DNA of 64,000 nucleotides from Dendrophyllia cribrosa (taxonomy: Eukaryota; Cnidaria; Anthozoa; Scleractinia; Dendrophylliidae). The position numbers and the translations under genes are program-made. Below are positions 9,734 through 21,529 of this stretch, piece by piece. The stretch lies in the NCBI GenBank assembly GCA_024195265.1, contig JAJLRJ010000006.1:6082115-6146114 (forward strand), given 5' to 3'. The notes beneath the pieces are model-generated. The model was not told the origin of the DNA. It searched no databases and was given only the letters and a program-made list of their open reading frames with translations. Position 1 is the first letter of the stretch. Every line of letters begins with the position of its first letter.

Positions 9734-9999
9734 CACTGTAATTTTCCAAAGAGTTATTTAACTCCAAAGGTGGAGTTAAAATTTTAGGTTCAAAATAACC
9801 ACTTTTTGGGGGCCATTTAACTCCATATCCGGGGTTAAAATAACTCCAACCACTAACGGAGTTATGCTATTACACAGCACGATAACTACATAATTCTACT
9901 TTTGAGTTGAAATATATAACTACAAAAACTCCAGTGTAAGGAGTTAACTTATTAAATTCCACTTTAGGAGGCATTTTAATCAACTCTTTGATAAACACT
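9734..9999. mobile_element. CACTG-ended short element, copy B
   Basis: 266-bp diverged copy of 8722-8989, starting CACTGTAATTTTCC and sharing TTCAAAATAACC, GGGGTTAAAATAACTCC and CCACTTTAGGAG blocks in the same order. It lies on the 5' side of the TIR-domain exons, in the direction where the missing upstream exons would be expected. Confidence 0.65.
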
Positions 10000-10002
10000 T
10001 CG

Positions 10003-10312
10003 GTTCATTCTCTAATTCGTTTGTTCGCTCCTTTGCTTATCCGTTAAGCCACTCATCACTTATTTGCTTATTTTCATTAATTTATTTATGTGCTTGTTCT
10101 CTCTTTGTTTCATTCGTTCATTTATTCATATCTGTTCGTTCATTTCCTCATTCTCCCACTCACGTGTTCAGTTAGTTGCGCATTCTTTTACTCCCTTATT
10201 TGCTATAACTCAGGTACTCATTCGCGATATCTGCTCATTCACCCATTTACCCTTTATTTCTCGTCCGTTCATTTCTGTGCTTCCCTATCCCTTTTCTTTC
10301 ATTCTTTCTTGA
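10003..10312 (+). repeat. Degenerate TTCA/TTTG tetranucleotide repeat
   Basis: About 300 bp of drifting CATT, GTTC and TTTA units, the complementary composition to 7886-8125. The serine- and phenylalanine-rich ORFs here reflect the repeat, not a gene. Confidence 0.75.
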
Positions 10313-11177
10313 CATACCATTACTTTCATCTTCTTCTGTCGGTAAATACTCTTGAAGTTCATGTTCTCCACTGTATTTTGCCATATCGTACCTGTTCATA
10401 GTAAGATAAAGAATTTATTTCATACACTATGTTAGCCTTTTAGACCGACTTTCTCTGTCAGTCTTGCTGCTCTTTTACATGATTTTATTTGGATGATGGA
10501 TTTCGTCATTAATTACGTTACATAAAAATTTAAGATAATGATTGTTCACGATATCGATGTGACTCTTGACAATAGTTAAGGAGGTTCGCTGTACTTTTTT
10601 TTGCCGTGGGTATATGCTTTAAAATCAAAATTTTGCAGGAAAGACATACCTCGATTGCTTTCATACTTCAAAATGTGATCACAGTTTTATGTTTCACTGG
10701 TTTCCAAGTGACAACGATTACCATAGCAACACCAGCTTATTGCCTTTTGTTTTGAACAGTGTCGTGTTACTCAAAATCTAGTCCGGCAAACACTTTATAA
10801 TGAAACTTTCAAATTTTGTAGTACTCACATTTCACTTGCTGCAGACAAAGTTTCAAGAAAATTCTCAGACGGGTTTCGAGTAAATCAAAAATCATTTTTT
10901 AAAGCATGATAATAAGGCAAAACAGTAATAAAGAAAATAAATTGCATAAAGCAAAATATTTCCTTAGTACAAGGAAAGGAAATAGGGTCTCCACAGATGA
11001 GGGGAAAAGGGCGAATTACAAAATGATGCAACCACAGGCTCACCATCCTCTGTTTGACGGTTTGCTGTGTAAGCTGTAACTTGTTAGCTGTTGTTGACCT
11101 TGTGTCAAAAGTCACGGGTAAGCTGATCATAAGTACCAGTTTAAAAACGGCATAGGGTGAAGTATTTCGAAAAACAA
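10313..11177. other. No recognised feature
   Basis: AT-rich sequence without a supported gene. An 81-codon minus-strand frame at 10885-11130 has no recognised motif and no splice support. Confidence 0.6.
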
Positions 11178-11322
11178 TAGGTGGTTTTCATGTTACGTCA
11201 TCGCCGCCATGCTGGTGGGCATAAACAATAGTTCTCTCATTAGCTCCTTTTGTTCGTCCACCAGCATTTGTTCGTTTCACTATTGTTATCTATGTCTCTA
11301 GAGATTGGTTGCAAACCACCTA
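11178..11322. mobile_element. 145-bp MITE (TAGGTGGTTTTCA ends)
   Basis: The ends are TAGGTGGTTT and the near-complement AAACCACCTA, with the motif GCCGCCATGCTGGTGG just inside the left end. There is no coding capacity. A TA-type target site is plausible. Confidence 0.65.
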
Positions 11323-11345
11323 TACCTTCCATGATGATTACTCCT

Positions 11346-11507
11346 ATACAGCTATTTCAATTAACGTTGTCGGATGGTAATTGGTAATTGGGCATTGGGA
11401 AGCTATTGTTTGGGGGTCATTCAAGCAAAGCATTGCATTGTGTTCCGTATGCCTACATGCCAATGCCCAATTACCATCCGACAACGTTAATTGAAATAGC
11501 TGTATAT
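11346..11507. mobile_element. 162-bp MITE with about 40-bp TIRs
   Basis: The left arm TACAGCTATTTCAATTAACG...GGATGGTAATTGG is mirrored by the right arm CCAATTACCATCC...AATAGCTGTA. A TATA context lies on both sides. A small direct repeat of TGGTAATT at the left arm's inner edge makes the arms slightly unequal. Confidence 0.8.
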
Positions 11508-11973
11508 AGACGTTATGAAGCATTGTTTCTCGCATGCACGCACACATACAAATCCATAACCCCGATTTAATAAAGTTCCAGGGACTGGGGAAATTGGTAT
11601 CGTTAAATCGTGGTTTCGTTTAAATCGAGAACCCCGATATGACGAATTTGTTGAAAACTGACCAAAACCTTCGTTAAGGGTACTGTGAACCTTTTTTGGT
11701 CCCATTTTGCATAATTTTAGCTTTTTAATATCTGTAAAGTTTTGCAAAATCGTTAAAAGAACTCGAGATATTCTAAAAAAATAGTTTTAAGGGAATACAT
11801 GTAGTTGACAAGTAGCTATAGGTGTGATAATCCGATAATCCCATTCCGGAGTGCAGCGCCTTCTTGTACTTTTCCTGCTAAACTTTATCCGGTGATCTCG
11901 CATTACATGTTGTATGCATATTTTGTTTACATCGCAATGGGGAGCGCATTTCGCATCGTCATTGCGTATTCTA
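11508..11973. other. No recognised gene
   Basis: Contains a stretch at 11565-11680 with several TCGTTAAATCG-type short repeats. Nothing coding is supported. Confidence 0.5.
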
Positions 11974-13510
11974 TAGATCGTTTTCACTCACGTGACAAAA
12001 TTCTTGACAACCGTTGCTACGCCGCCATATTGGTGGACCAAAGTGTAAACAAACCCGAGTCGCGTCCTCTTAATTATACGGGTGCTGTAATCAATTGTTC
12101 GATGTGGAAGCAAAAGCGGTCGAGATAGGGGTATTTATTTCACTTGAGGACGTTCTCAGTTATGAATCAAAGTAAAGAAACCGACAAATTGCCGCAAGAG
12201 AGGCGATCGCGATGGATTTCTGCTATTAGTCGGGCAGAATCCTTACGGACGAGTTTTGAACTATAGTGTGCACGTGTAAGCCAGATATTTTGTTTCAATT
12301 TCTGGACAAGCGGCTATAACAGGGATAGATATAATGTTGACTGGGTTTCATTAATACTCGGGAACGACACAAAAAAAAAAAACAGGATAAAAGAAACGTA
12401 GAACAAACGTCGCAGCGAGAACAGAGAGAGGAATCAAAAGGAACAAAAAAAGCCAAAGCGATTGTAGCCGAAAAAATGTCATCAAAGAAACGCGAACTAA
12501 ACCCGGAGGGCAAATGTCTGATATTGTGTTCGAGAACGAAACTCCAAAAGCTAAAACTAAGCCCCCAAGGATATTTCATGTCTTGCCCTACTGAAATATT
12601 TCATACGGTTTCGCCTTTTCTTTTACGCAAATTCGACCAAAACATTCTCGGCTGTTGTTTGCGCTCGTGCGATTTCCGTTTTTATGGCTTCGATACACAG
12701 ACCTAAAACTCCCTGATGAAGTCTACGATAGTTAAACGAAGTATGTAGGAGAAATAAATAACTTTTTCAGCTTATAGTTCGCAATTGCTGCCCACTAGTC
12801 TCTCTTTCAAACTGATCGCTAAAAATTCTCCACTCGCATGTACACAACTTGTGTACATGACTGAGTTTATCACTGAGCCGGGGTGTTGTCTATGCTTCTT
12901 GGTCAGTTCTAAACAAACACTCGCCATATAATTTAAAAAGGATTCTGTTTGCCTGGCCTTACAACCAAGGCAATGAGCAGACGAAACTGTTCCTTCTCTT
13001 TCCGTGTTGATTAAAATTGAGATTTTGAGTCATCGCTGGAAATGTCTCACTATCGCTAAACAAACTTGTCCGTAGCAATGATTTGGCTTTGTAGTACGCT
13101 AACTATAAATACGGACACTGTTTTATTATAAGCTCCTAGTGTAGGCATCGGAAAGTTTTAAACTGCTAGTGGGTGTAAAGGCTGTTACAATGATTCAACT
13201 GTTTGAATATGAGACAACCAGTCCGGTTCGAATAAATGTCGACATGGGATGGATTTCTAATTGCCGAGATTTTCTCCAAATAACACTGTTTAACTCGCGA
13301 TTTCAACTTCTTAGCATATCCCGAAATGGGAAAAAACAAGTTAAATAAAGATTTTCCCCAGACTTTGCTTCACATCCCGAAGTATTCATTTCTAAAATGC
13401 GACAACTATAGATATGACTTGCATTGCACCCTATTACTGCTATTACGCAATTGAAAGTGGTCCACCAATATGGCGGCGGATCTGTCGTGACGTCACGTGA
13501 AAACGATCTA
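11974..13510. mobile_element. 1.5-kb TIR element (TAGATCGTTTTCAC ends)
   Basis: The left end TAGATCGTTTTCACTCACGTGAC and the right end, in reverse complement TAGATCGTTTTCACGTGACG, form imperfect inverted repeats. These continue inward to GCCGCCATATTGGTGGACCA on both sides. The interior (about 1.4 kb) has only short frames without recognised motifs, so this is read as a non-autonomous DNA element. Confidence 0.7.
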
Positions 13511-14087
13511 TTGAGCGTCATAGCGTATTGGCCACTCCGGAAAATACCATAATAATCTTTTATGTGCAGGCTCAGTCTCACCGGGGTGTAATTATTCAAG
13601 TCTCCTTTGTTAGAATGGCACAATGGAATTCAGAGTACATGTAAGAACGCTAGGACGTGGCATTGTGTGTTCGCATACAAATGTGCACCGTATGCAAATT
13701 ACCACGAAGATGAAGCATAGCACGTGCAGTTCGTGCTAAAAACAAAAGAAATTAGCAAAATGAGGCTTAGATCAAGTACCACCCAAACCTGCACTTTAAA
13801 GAGTATTATGGTATTTTTAGCAGTTTCTGGAGTGGGCAATTCTCCGCGGCGGTTTTCAATGTTTCACACGGTCGTCTACGCTTGTTCCAATTCTTTTCGT
13901 TTATCGTTATATCGGGTATTTCATGAAATCGGATTTTCTTTTTCATTCTTAAACATGTCTTTTGGATGAATAAAAATAGTCCGTCTTTGAAGTTTGCAAT
14001 CATTCCCTGAGGATTTAAAAGACAAAAGCCCAGCGGCCATGCTGGTGGACGGAACAAAAGAAAGTAATAGATGCTAATGAGAGATCC
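13511..14087. other. Intergenic DNA with no recognised gene
   Basis: Short frames at 13724-13969 (+) and 13806-14057 (-) overlap each other and show no family motif. A fragment GGCCATGCTGGTGGACGG at 14036 recalls the inner motif of the nearby MITEs. Confidence 0.5.
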
Positions 14088-14565
14088 GAGAATTTAGTTT
14101 TATCGACTGAGTCGATAAGGTAAATTGACCACCGTAAAAAAATTCAAATAGCTGACGTTTCGAGCGCTAGCCCTTCGTCGGAGCGAATCAAGGAATTGTG
14201 GGTAGTGTGTGGTTTTATATAGTAAGCGGTGGAGCTACGCTATTGGTGGAAATTTGGTGACGTGAAAAACAAATGTAAATTAGTTGAATGAAAAGCGTTC
14301 GTTGATTCCGTGGGGTTTGAGAGTGCCGATTTGAAAGATGATTTTTTGTTCTAGGTTTTTACGGCTTTCTGTGTTACCCTGGTGTAGGGAAAAGCCGCAG
14401 ATTGTCATGTGTTGTTTAGAATGGTTAGTAAGATTAAAATGGCGCGCGACTGGTTTGGATGCGTCTTTGTCATTTTTTTCAACGTCTCGGAGATGTTCAC
14501 GAAAACGGTCGCCCAGTCTCCTCCCTGTTTCGCCAATGTATATCTTTTTGCAAAAAGTACATAGA
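14088..14565 (-). pseudogene. Penelope-like element, GIY-YIG endonuclease end
   Basis: An open minus-strand frame (14561-14280) reads CTFCKKIYIGETGRRLGDRF, then REHLRDVEKNDKDASKPVAR, HFNLTNHSKQHM and ending INERFSFN-stop. This is the GIY-YIG nuclease that forms the C-terminus of endonuclease-bearing Penelope-like element polymerases; IYIGETGRR is the YIG half and catalytic Arg region. The remainder to 14088 is the non-coding 3' part with the signature TAGCTGACGTTTCGAGCGCT, which recurs at 54575-54836. The polymerase upstream is absent because a TIR element (14570-15553) begins just 5' of the surviving piece. Confidence 0.88.
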
Positions 14566-14569
14566 CCTT

Positions 14570-15553
14570 AATAGACCTTATTCGCGCTATGGTCACGTGA
14601 TCTGTATTGGGTAAACAAACTGAACAAAATGGCGTCTTTGACTGAGAATAACGCTATAATTTAAACTAAAAGTCTCCGCCTTTTGCCAAAGTTTACTACT
14701 CAACAAATACAAAAGCACCTGGAAGGATGTGGCAAAAAGGACATTGGCTCCAAAGGTTATAATTTTTTTACTGAAAATTATATTCATGATGTTTACATGG
14801 GCCATGATAAATCTGCTAGTAGTCAAGCGCTTCAGCGTGCAACGGTAAATCGTTGTGTTTAGGAAGTCAGAAGAAAATGAAAATTCTCACAAATTCACCC
14901 TTCTTCTTTTTGTACGGTCCACAAAAATACGGATGGACGGATTCCTTTCTTTCCATTGTAAAATGCTGAGAGGGAAAGCATATTTTCGTCACTTTGAAAT
15001 CTTTTTTCGGATCCCTTTTAATTCGCGTAATCCAAACCTTGAAACAATAACAATAATAATAAAAAACAGAAAGCTTATAATTTGAACCTACCGAGTAAAC
15101 ACCTGAAACACGTGCGACGAACGGATACTCGACTCTGCCGTCAAATTTGGCTATATTTTTCACCTTTACGAGTTTTTCATCCTTGGGAAAGTCATGAAAT
15201 GATAATTCCTTATCAACAGAACTATACACCTTATTCCAAAATGGCGGACAATTTATTATTCTTTTATATGCATTTTAATTAGCCCTCATGGCCTCGTCAG
15301 CATGTGCAAAATACAAAGGAATTTTCAAGTGAAAATGAGGCCAAGAGGGCTAATTAACATGCATATAAAAGAATAATAAATTGACCGCCATTTTGGAATA
15401 AGGTGTATTGTAACAATAAAAAACACAACAGTAATGAACCATAGCCGTGCAAGATTTCATACCAGAAAGCTACGAGCCGCGTAATTCAGTGTTTGTTTAC
15501 CCAATAGAGATCACGTGACAGCGTTATGACGTAGACGGCGAATAAGGTCTATT
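14570..15553. mobile_element. 1-kb TIR element (AATAGACCTTATTCG ends)
   Basis: Left AATAGACCTTATTCGCG and right CGGCGAATAAGGTCTATT are inverted. They extend imperfectly inward through GGTCACGTGATCT, TATTGGGTAAACAAAC and ATGGCG. No coding sequence is recognised inside. It directly truncates the Penelope-like fragment and contains a second, nested hairpin element. Confidence 0.75.
15225..15407. mobile_element. Nested hairpin MITE, 183 bp
   Basis: Nearly perfect inverted arms of about 75 bp start TACACCTTATTCCAAAATGG and end with the reverse complement; the inner arms read TTAATTAGCCCTC and GAGGGCTAATTAA. The loop is only about 35 bp, so a single strand would fold into a long hairpin. Confidence 0.85.
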
Positions 15554-17137
15554 GCAGCCTGTATACATGTACTCTCTAAACTTTACAGTATATAATCAGT
15601 ATCAAAGACAGGATTTTTGCTGAAAAACAAATTCGCGTTCCCGTTGTCATTTTCAGGACCTTTTGTTCAGCTGCGCGGCGCGGATCGATAAACGGTACAG
15701 TAGTAGGAGCTCCCGCAGTCCCGAGGTCCTGTAGTCGCTTGAGAATTAAAGTAGGTTCTAGTAGAACTTCTGTTAAGTGGAAAAAGCTGGATACATTGCT
15801 ACACACGCTTGTTCGTTTTTCACGTTTTAAGAACGAGAAATATACATATCGTATGCCTATTCCAGTTGTGACATAATTTCACGACAACGGTACCGGTCTG
15901 TTGAACATAGCGTTATTATGTAAATTTGTACGACTGCGGGATTTTGAAGGTGAATTTTAAGTATCCTGAAATCTAGCCCAGTATTTGTATCACATACACT
16001 GATTCTGGATCATTTGGAACCTATTTACGCATCTTTTTCCAAGCAAGCAATGCACACATCTTACTCATACAAGAAGAATACAAAAAATTATTTTTCTCTT
16101 TCCCTTAATTTCGGGTACAAGTCGTGAAATGTTTTCTTATCACATGTGAGGGCTAGTAGATTGGAAGAACGGTGATCGGATTTCATCATGCAGCCTCGTC
16201 ACATAATTTGTTGAATCCGTTTTTCACTCCCTAATGTAACATTGCCTTGTATTTATTATATTTGAAGCCCCCAAAACGTTCAAATCACGTTTACCGCTGA
16301 TTTCACCGATTTTTCATATCCACTGATACACATCACGCTCATACAAAGCCTTTGAGCTGACAGCAAACTTTGTCTGAGTCACGTAGGGGGTTTATCTATT
16401 TTTAGTAATAGTGCAAAGCGCTATTGAAGTCGTTATTTTAAGGAATCAATTGTTGGCCTGCTTGAGAAAAATACAAGCGTCGCCAAGGATAATTAGCAAA
16501 CAGGCGAACAAATTAAAACCTGTAGGCTTATCATGATTTATGAATCATCAGAGTTGAAGTCGTTTATATTTTATGGAATCAATTTTTGGTTCGGCATGTT
16601 GGCCTGCTTCAGGAAAATACAAGAGTCACCAAGAGCAACTAGTAGAATTAGATACTACATATGATCGACGCCTAAATTATCAAAATTTATCGAGCCTTAA
16701 TGTCAGGCATTGACTTAAATTGAATACAGCATTATGACGCTTACCTGGATTATGAAGATAAACGCGGCCTCACACAACTTCATAAATATCCAACCATTTT
16801 CGCCGCTTCCGTCGATAATATAGTCGCAAATTGAAAAAAACAAGTTTTTTTCACAGAACTAATCGAACGGAGTGGTCCATCATATTTCCAAAGTCGATAT
16901 TTGACCGGCTTGCTGGTGGTCACGAGTGAGCAGGCATACAATCGCCACGTGATCGATGCAAAAGATCATGTATCTTCCACAAAAATGTTAAAACGCTAGA
17001 ACTGATCCACTTACTATTCCAGCTGTTTGAATTATTATCTAAAATCTACCGCTTTTATATCGGAATGAAACTGTATTAAATATATCGTGTTTTTATCTAG
17101 TTTTAGGGGGAAAATATTTCACAGAACATTGTGTGAC
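15554..17137. repeat. Intergenic DNA with a two-copy degenerate repeat at 16423-16642
   Basis: Two diverged copies (16423-16500 and 16552-16642) share TTGAAGTCGTT, GGAATCAATT, TTGGCCTGCTT and AAAATACAAG in order, a period of about 130 bp. The rest shows nothing recognisable; the minus-strand frame at 15576-15806 has no supported identity. Confidence 0.55.
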
Positions 17138-17800
17138 CACAGGCTTCCCAAGCTACATACGTGGTGTATGCGAGAGCTTGTGTATACAGAGAAATGTATG
17201 GGAAAATCACGGATTCTCTAAAATTGGGTAAATAACTATCTATTTTGAAATAAAGTTTACCTACCTCAAATGTGTCGCTTACTTGTATCTTGTACTGAAT
17301 TTGAAGCCATTCCGACGCCATTTAGCGAAGTTATTCGAAGTCGTTGTCTCTCCTTCTAAAAAGAAGGAAAGGCAGACCACTGCATCGATCGCTGGCCAGA
17401 GGTCACTCCACAAATCGCTCTCTCCTCAAAAGGAAAAGTCCCGAATCGCAATAAAACCAACAGTTTCATAGAGCCCAATAAATTTCACTCCACATACGTG
17501 CGCTTCGGCGGTCGAAAGACTCGTAAAGAACGAGATATTTTGCTTTAAATTCGCCTATTCGGCTTTCCAGATATGCTTGTGATGGACCTGGCGCCAACGG
17601 TCGTTACTCAACGACAAGTATCTGGTTTCATCCTCAACTCTGATTGGTCCATTTGAACCAAGTCACGCGCTGACAACACGACCCTCCACCGGAGGGAAAG
17701 GTACATTTGTCGCGAATGAAGTGTCACACTAGGGCTCCCAAGGGATGTTTTCTGAAAGCTGTATTGTTCGCAATAGCCAATCACAGCCATGTTTACATAT
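17138..17800 (+). repeat. Left 663-bp inverted arm
   Basis: Matches the reverse complement of 18313-18975. Differences include GCGAATGAAGTGT here against the ACGAATCAAGTGT type in the other arm. Short frames in the arm appear twice in the window because of this symmetry. Confidence 0.9.
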
Positions 17801-17929
17801 TCAAGTTTTCCCTGAGCTTAACAATTGAAATTCACTGAACTCCATCGTTGTGTTGGCTCGATATGTTTTCTTAAATATGTCTTCGGCTTTGCGGGAGAAG
17901 AACGATCGTGACTTGCCACAGAACTCTGT

Positions 17930-18089
17930 AAACACACACCACGGCGACTTTGAGATTTCGAGATTCACAGTCCTTTAAAATGTTTGTTACTAGCCTTGAC
18001 TTTCCAACGCCGGCCTGCCCAGTAATTAAAAGGTTGTGACCCGCCGACACAAACTGCAACGCTTTTTCTTGCTCTGCGTTGAGGGCCAT
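17930..18089 (-). pseudogene. PIF1-like helicase, N-terminal exon only
   Basis: From ATG 18089 the frame reads MALNAEQEKALQFVSAGHNL, then LITGQAGVGKSRLVTNIL and KDCESRNLKVAVVC. GQAGVGKS is the Walker A nucleotide-binding loop; the spacing from a Q-motif-like NAEQEKAL matches PIF1/RecD-type superfamily 1B helicases. After AVVC the sequence diverges (VYRVLWQ), and GT dinucleotides nearby could be a donor. Walker B and all later motifs are absent within the element, so no active helicase is encoded. It could be a captured host or transposon exon, or the remains of an autonomous parent's helicase gene. Confidence 0.75.
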
Positions 18090-18312
18090 TTCGACGAAGA
18101 TAGCTGCTGCTAGAGAATATCTCGAAGTCGCAGGAAATTTTGCTCGATTTTATCACCGGATTGCGTCGATCAAAAACTACATTTATTTATAATTTATAAT
18201 TCAAGGAAATTTTTCGAATAAAGTTGAGTGAAACTCTTGAATGCTCGCGAATATCTTGCTTTATTTTGCACGTGGAGGAGTCAGATTTATCTTTACGCGG
18301 GTTTTCCCCGAC

Positions 18313-18975
18313 ATATGTAAACATGGCTGTGATTGGCTATTGCGAACAATACAGCTTTCAGAAAACATCCCTTGGGAGCCCTAGTGTGACACTTGATTCG
18401 TGACAAATGTACCTTTCCCTCCGGTGGAGGGTCGTGTTGTCAGCGCGTGACTTGGTTCAAATGGACCAATCAGAGTTGAGGATGAAACCAGATACTTGTC
18501 GTTGAGTAACGACCGTTGGCGCCAGGTCCATCACAAGCATATCTGGAAAGCCGAATAGGCGAATTTAAAGCAAAATATCTCGTTCTTTACGAGTCTTTCG
18601 ACCGCCGAAGCGCACGTATGTGGAGTGAAATTTATTGGGCTCTATGAAACTGTTGGTTTTATTGCGATTCGGGACTTTTCCTTTTGAGGAGAGAGCGATT
18701 TGTGGAGTGACCTCTGGCCAGCGATCGATGCAGTGGTCTGCCTTTCCTTCTTTTTAGAAGGAGAGACAACGACTTCGAATAACTTCGCTAAATGGCGTCG
18801 GAATGGCTTCAAATTCAGTACAAGACACAAGTAAGCGACACATTTGAGGTAGGTAAACTTTATTTCAAAATAGATAGTTATTTACCCAATTTTAGAGAAT
18901 CCGTGATTTTCCCATACATTTCTCTGTATACACAAGCTCTCGCATACACCACGTATGTAGCTTGGGAAGCCTGTG
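18313..18975 (-). repeat. Right 663-bp inverted arm
   Basis: Partner of 17138-17800. It lies about 220 bp upstream of the minus-strand helicase start, so it could contribute promoter sequence to that exon. Confidence 0.9.
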
Positions 18976-18982
18976 GTGTGAC

Positions 18983-20869
18983 ACACGTTAAGTGACGTTT
19001 GTGGTCAAATGGTTGAAATGTTTGTCTCGGATTACAAAGCGCTATTCACCAGTTTTGAAAACATATACAGATCGTTACTGATTTGCCCGCCATTTACCTT
19101 GAGGTTGAGTATATCATGTATATCGTGGGCTTACAACCGGTTCGATCAGTCGTGGAAACTGCGAGTCACGTACACGAGAAAGCAAGATGAACAGGGAGGC
19201 GGGTAAGCAGAGTAATCGAACAGCCGATCAGGTATGTTTCGTAAAAAAAAAAGGCTAACACGAGTACGTATTTGTCTTGGGTTTGATAGGACAGGGGGGA
19301 AGGAAACGTTAAATATTCATTGTGCAGCAAATTGTACCATGTGAATCCCGCTATAGCGTTTTATAAAGCCGGGATAAAATAAGAACAAGAGCGCCACGTA
19401 TTAAAATACGCGGTGGCTATTCGTACGGCACCCGCACGGCGACTGCCATTTGGGAGTCAGAATATTTTATTGAATTTCTATGAAATTGCTGATTCTTGCC
19501 AATCCAAAATATTATACGTATTTACCCTGAGACGAATTAAGCGACCCTAGTGAGCGCTGTTTGTTTGAGTCAGATTAATTTGCGTAGTACCTGCATACTA
19601 CGCGAACGACTCACAGTTGACGACACATATATTTTCCTAACCACTATGTCCTAACTAAACTCACACAGATGTCACGCAACTCGCTCTGCTTCTCAGATTT
19701 ACTTACATTTGACTACAAAGTACACTTTATTTGGGACCAATATTATATTTCAGTTCTCAAGTGAAAAATAATATTTGTGAATTGTAAATCTTCTGATGTT
19801 CACAATGTCAACTGTTTCCGAGAATATATAAACCCTTAGCTCGACAGATCAACTCACTGGAATTATAGATAAAATTATTATTGGTAATACGAAGGAATGT
19901 AAGCGAAGTAAATGTTCTAAAGGACATTTAAATTCAACCCTAAGCTGTGATCAACATCTAAGTTCTTCTTACAGTACATTTTCAATACACTTTAACAATT
20001 TCAGCTTTTTTTAACATTGGGGGATCAGCAAATGTGTACCAGTTGGAACTGTTGTATTCTAAAACATTTTTCTAAAGTAATTTTGTCATACTTTTAGAAG
20101 TAAAGTACATCAGTACAAAATTAACATTGCAGGAAATGTTGTACATGTTCTTATAGTTTACTTTCTCTTATTTCTATTTCTTCCCAGGAACATTGCATTT
20201 TTGGCTGCCTAATAAGTGGAAAGAGTTATACATCTTAGTAGTACAGAAAAGAAACAGCTGGCCTGTTGTTCTTAAAATGTCAACTTCAGCTTAAGTGGGA
20301 ATAGTGATGGTTTAAATAGTTATTTAATTTTAGCAACAGAATATCTGCACACATGAGGGCTGTCATTAACACATGTAAAGCTTTCTGATTTTAATGAAGT
20401 ACTTATGCAGTTTTGTAGACCTATTTCACCTGTTAGTTAAATCTCGTAAGTTTCAAACTGCCATTTTTCTAGTTAAAATTGGTCTCCAACAAAAAAGTGC
20501 AATTATAATCTGTGTACTTTTAATGTAAAAGATGGCTCAGAATAAATTTCAGTACGTATTTGCAATAAATGTTTAAGGCTTCAATTTAGACATACTGACA
20601 GTGATTTGCTCGACAGAATTTTTGCGTGCAGTATTATCTTCCTATTACTCATCGTAATTTCTAGTTATTCCCGTACTAAATGGGCATTTCTTGACCAAAA
20701 AGTGGGGTTTTGGAAAACTCATTTTAGTTTGAAACGCGTTTGTAATTAAACTTTTTTTATAGTCTACTCTTTTCTTCACTGATTTCATCGTACAAGTCAA
20801 TGACGTCAAAAACAAAACCTCAACGGCTGGGCAGAATTTAACACCATTAATAAGCCAAGTCAACATTGT
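18983..20869. other. Intergenic DNA with no recognised gene
   Basis: AT-rich sequence. The 65-codon plus-strand frame at 19009-19206 has no recognised motif. No strong inverted or tandem repeats were seen. Confidence 0.5.
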
Positions 20870-21175
20870 TTAGCTCCGAAAATCAGATTCGAACCGGTCC
20901 TATCCGCCGGCAAAATGGCAATCAAAAATGAGATTTTTGGCTCTTAAAAATCGGACTTAAAATATGCATAGTCTGCCACAATTGACATACAGTGTATGGT
21001 ATACTGAAAGTTACCCTAATCAATAAAGAATTTTGGGTCCGAAAATCGGACTCAAAAATATTATTCGTCGGTCAAAATTAAATCAAAACATGATAGACTG
21101 AAAGTAATCCATATTTAGAATAAAAGTAAGAATTTTTTGTCCGAAATTCGGACTCAAAATAAACCGGTAAAAAAA
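20870..21175 (+). repeat. Degenerate tandem repeat around GGTCCGAAAATCGGACTC
   Basis: About three units with a period near 100 bp. Each contains a small palindromic core of TCCGAAAATCGGAC type (near 20945, 21035 and 21140), followed by AAAAT and a block ending in GAAAGTA. No coding content. Confidence 0.65.
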
Positions 21176-21529
21176 AAGAGAAGTGTAATATCCTGCGGAA
21201 TTCATTTTCAGTACGCCAGAAATTGACCAAGGAGAGCGAGTTTAATTTTTAAGTGAATTTATTCCGACATATACGGGTGATAGCTTGCTTTTTTAAAATG
21301 AACGACCGCAAAAACAGAAAATCTTGCCTTTTTTGCGGAATTTTCCTTAATTGGAAAAGGACGAATTAGTTTGGAATGCCTTAAACAAAAGATGTACACG
21401 GTCAGGTACGGCTCAACATAAATTGTAGCTCCTTTGTTATCGCCATTGAAGTCTGCAAGGTTTCATAACTAGTCCCTCAATTAACTATGGTCTGAATCAC
21501 TGAATCAACGCTCACTAGAATCGCTTTAT

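Larger units (their letters stand above)
17138..18975. mobile_element. 1.84-kb element with 663-bp inverted arms and a PIF1-type exon
   Basis: Arms 17138-17800 and 18313-18975 have equal length and differ at only a few positions. They begin CACAGGCTTCCCAAGC and end in the complement. The 7-bp sequence GTGTGAC flanks both ends (17131-17137 and 18976-18982) as a likely target duplication. The 512-bp middle carries a minus-strand helicase exon. High arm identity argues for a young element or recent conversion between the arms. The superfamily is not recognised. Confidence 0.88.

Noticed and set aside
10064..10401. Ser- and Phe-rich frames
   Set aside because: They follow the degenerate TTCA repeat.
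12295..12706. Overlapping frames on both strands inside the 11974-13510 element
   Set aside because: No motif, and the element looks non-autonomous; the frames are likely chance.
11941..13540. GCGTATT on both sides of the 1.5-kb element as target duplication
   Set aside because: The right copy lies about 20 bp away from the element end, so it does not abut the terminus.
15576..15806. 76-codon minus-strand frame
   Set aside because: No identifiable domain or splice context.
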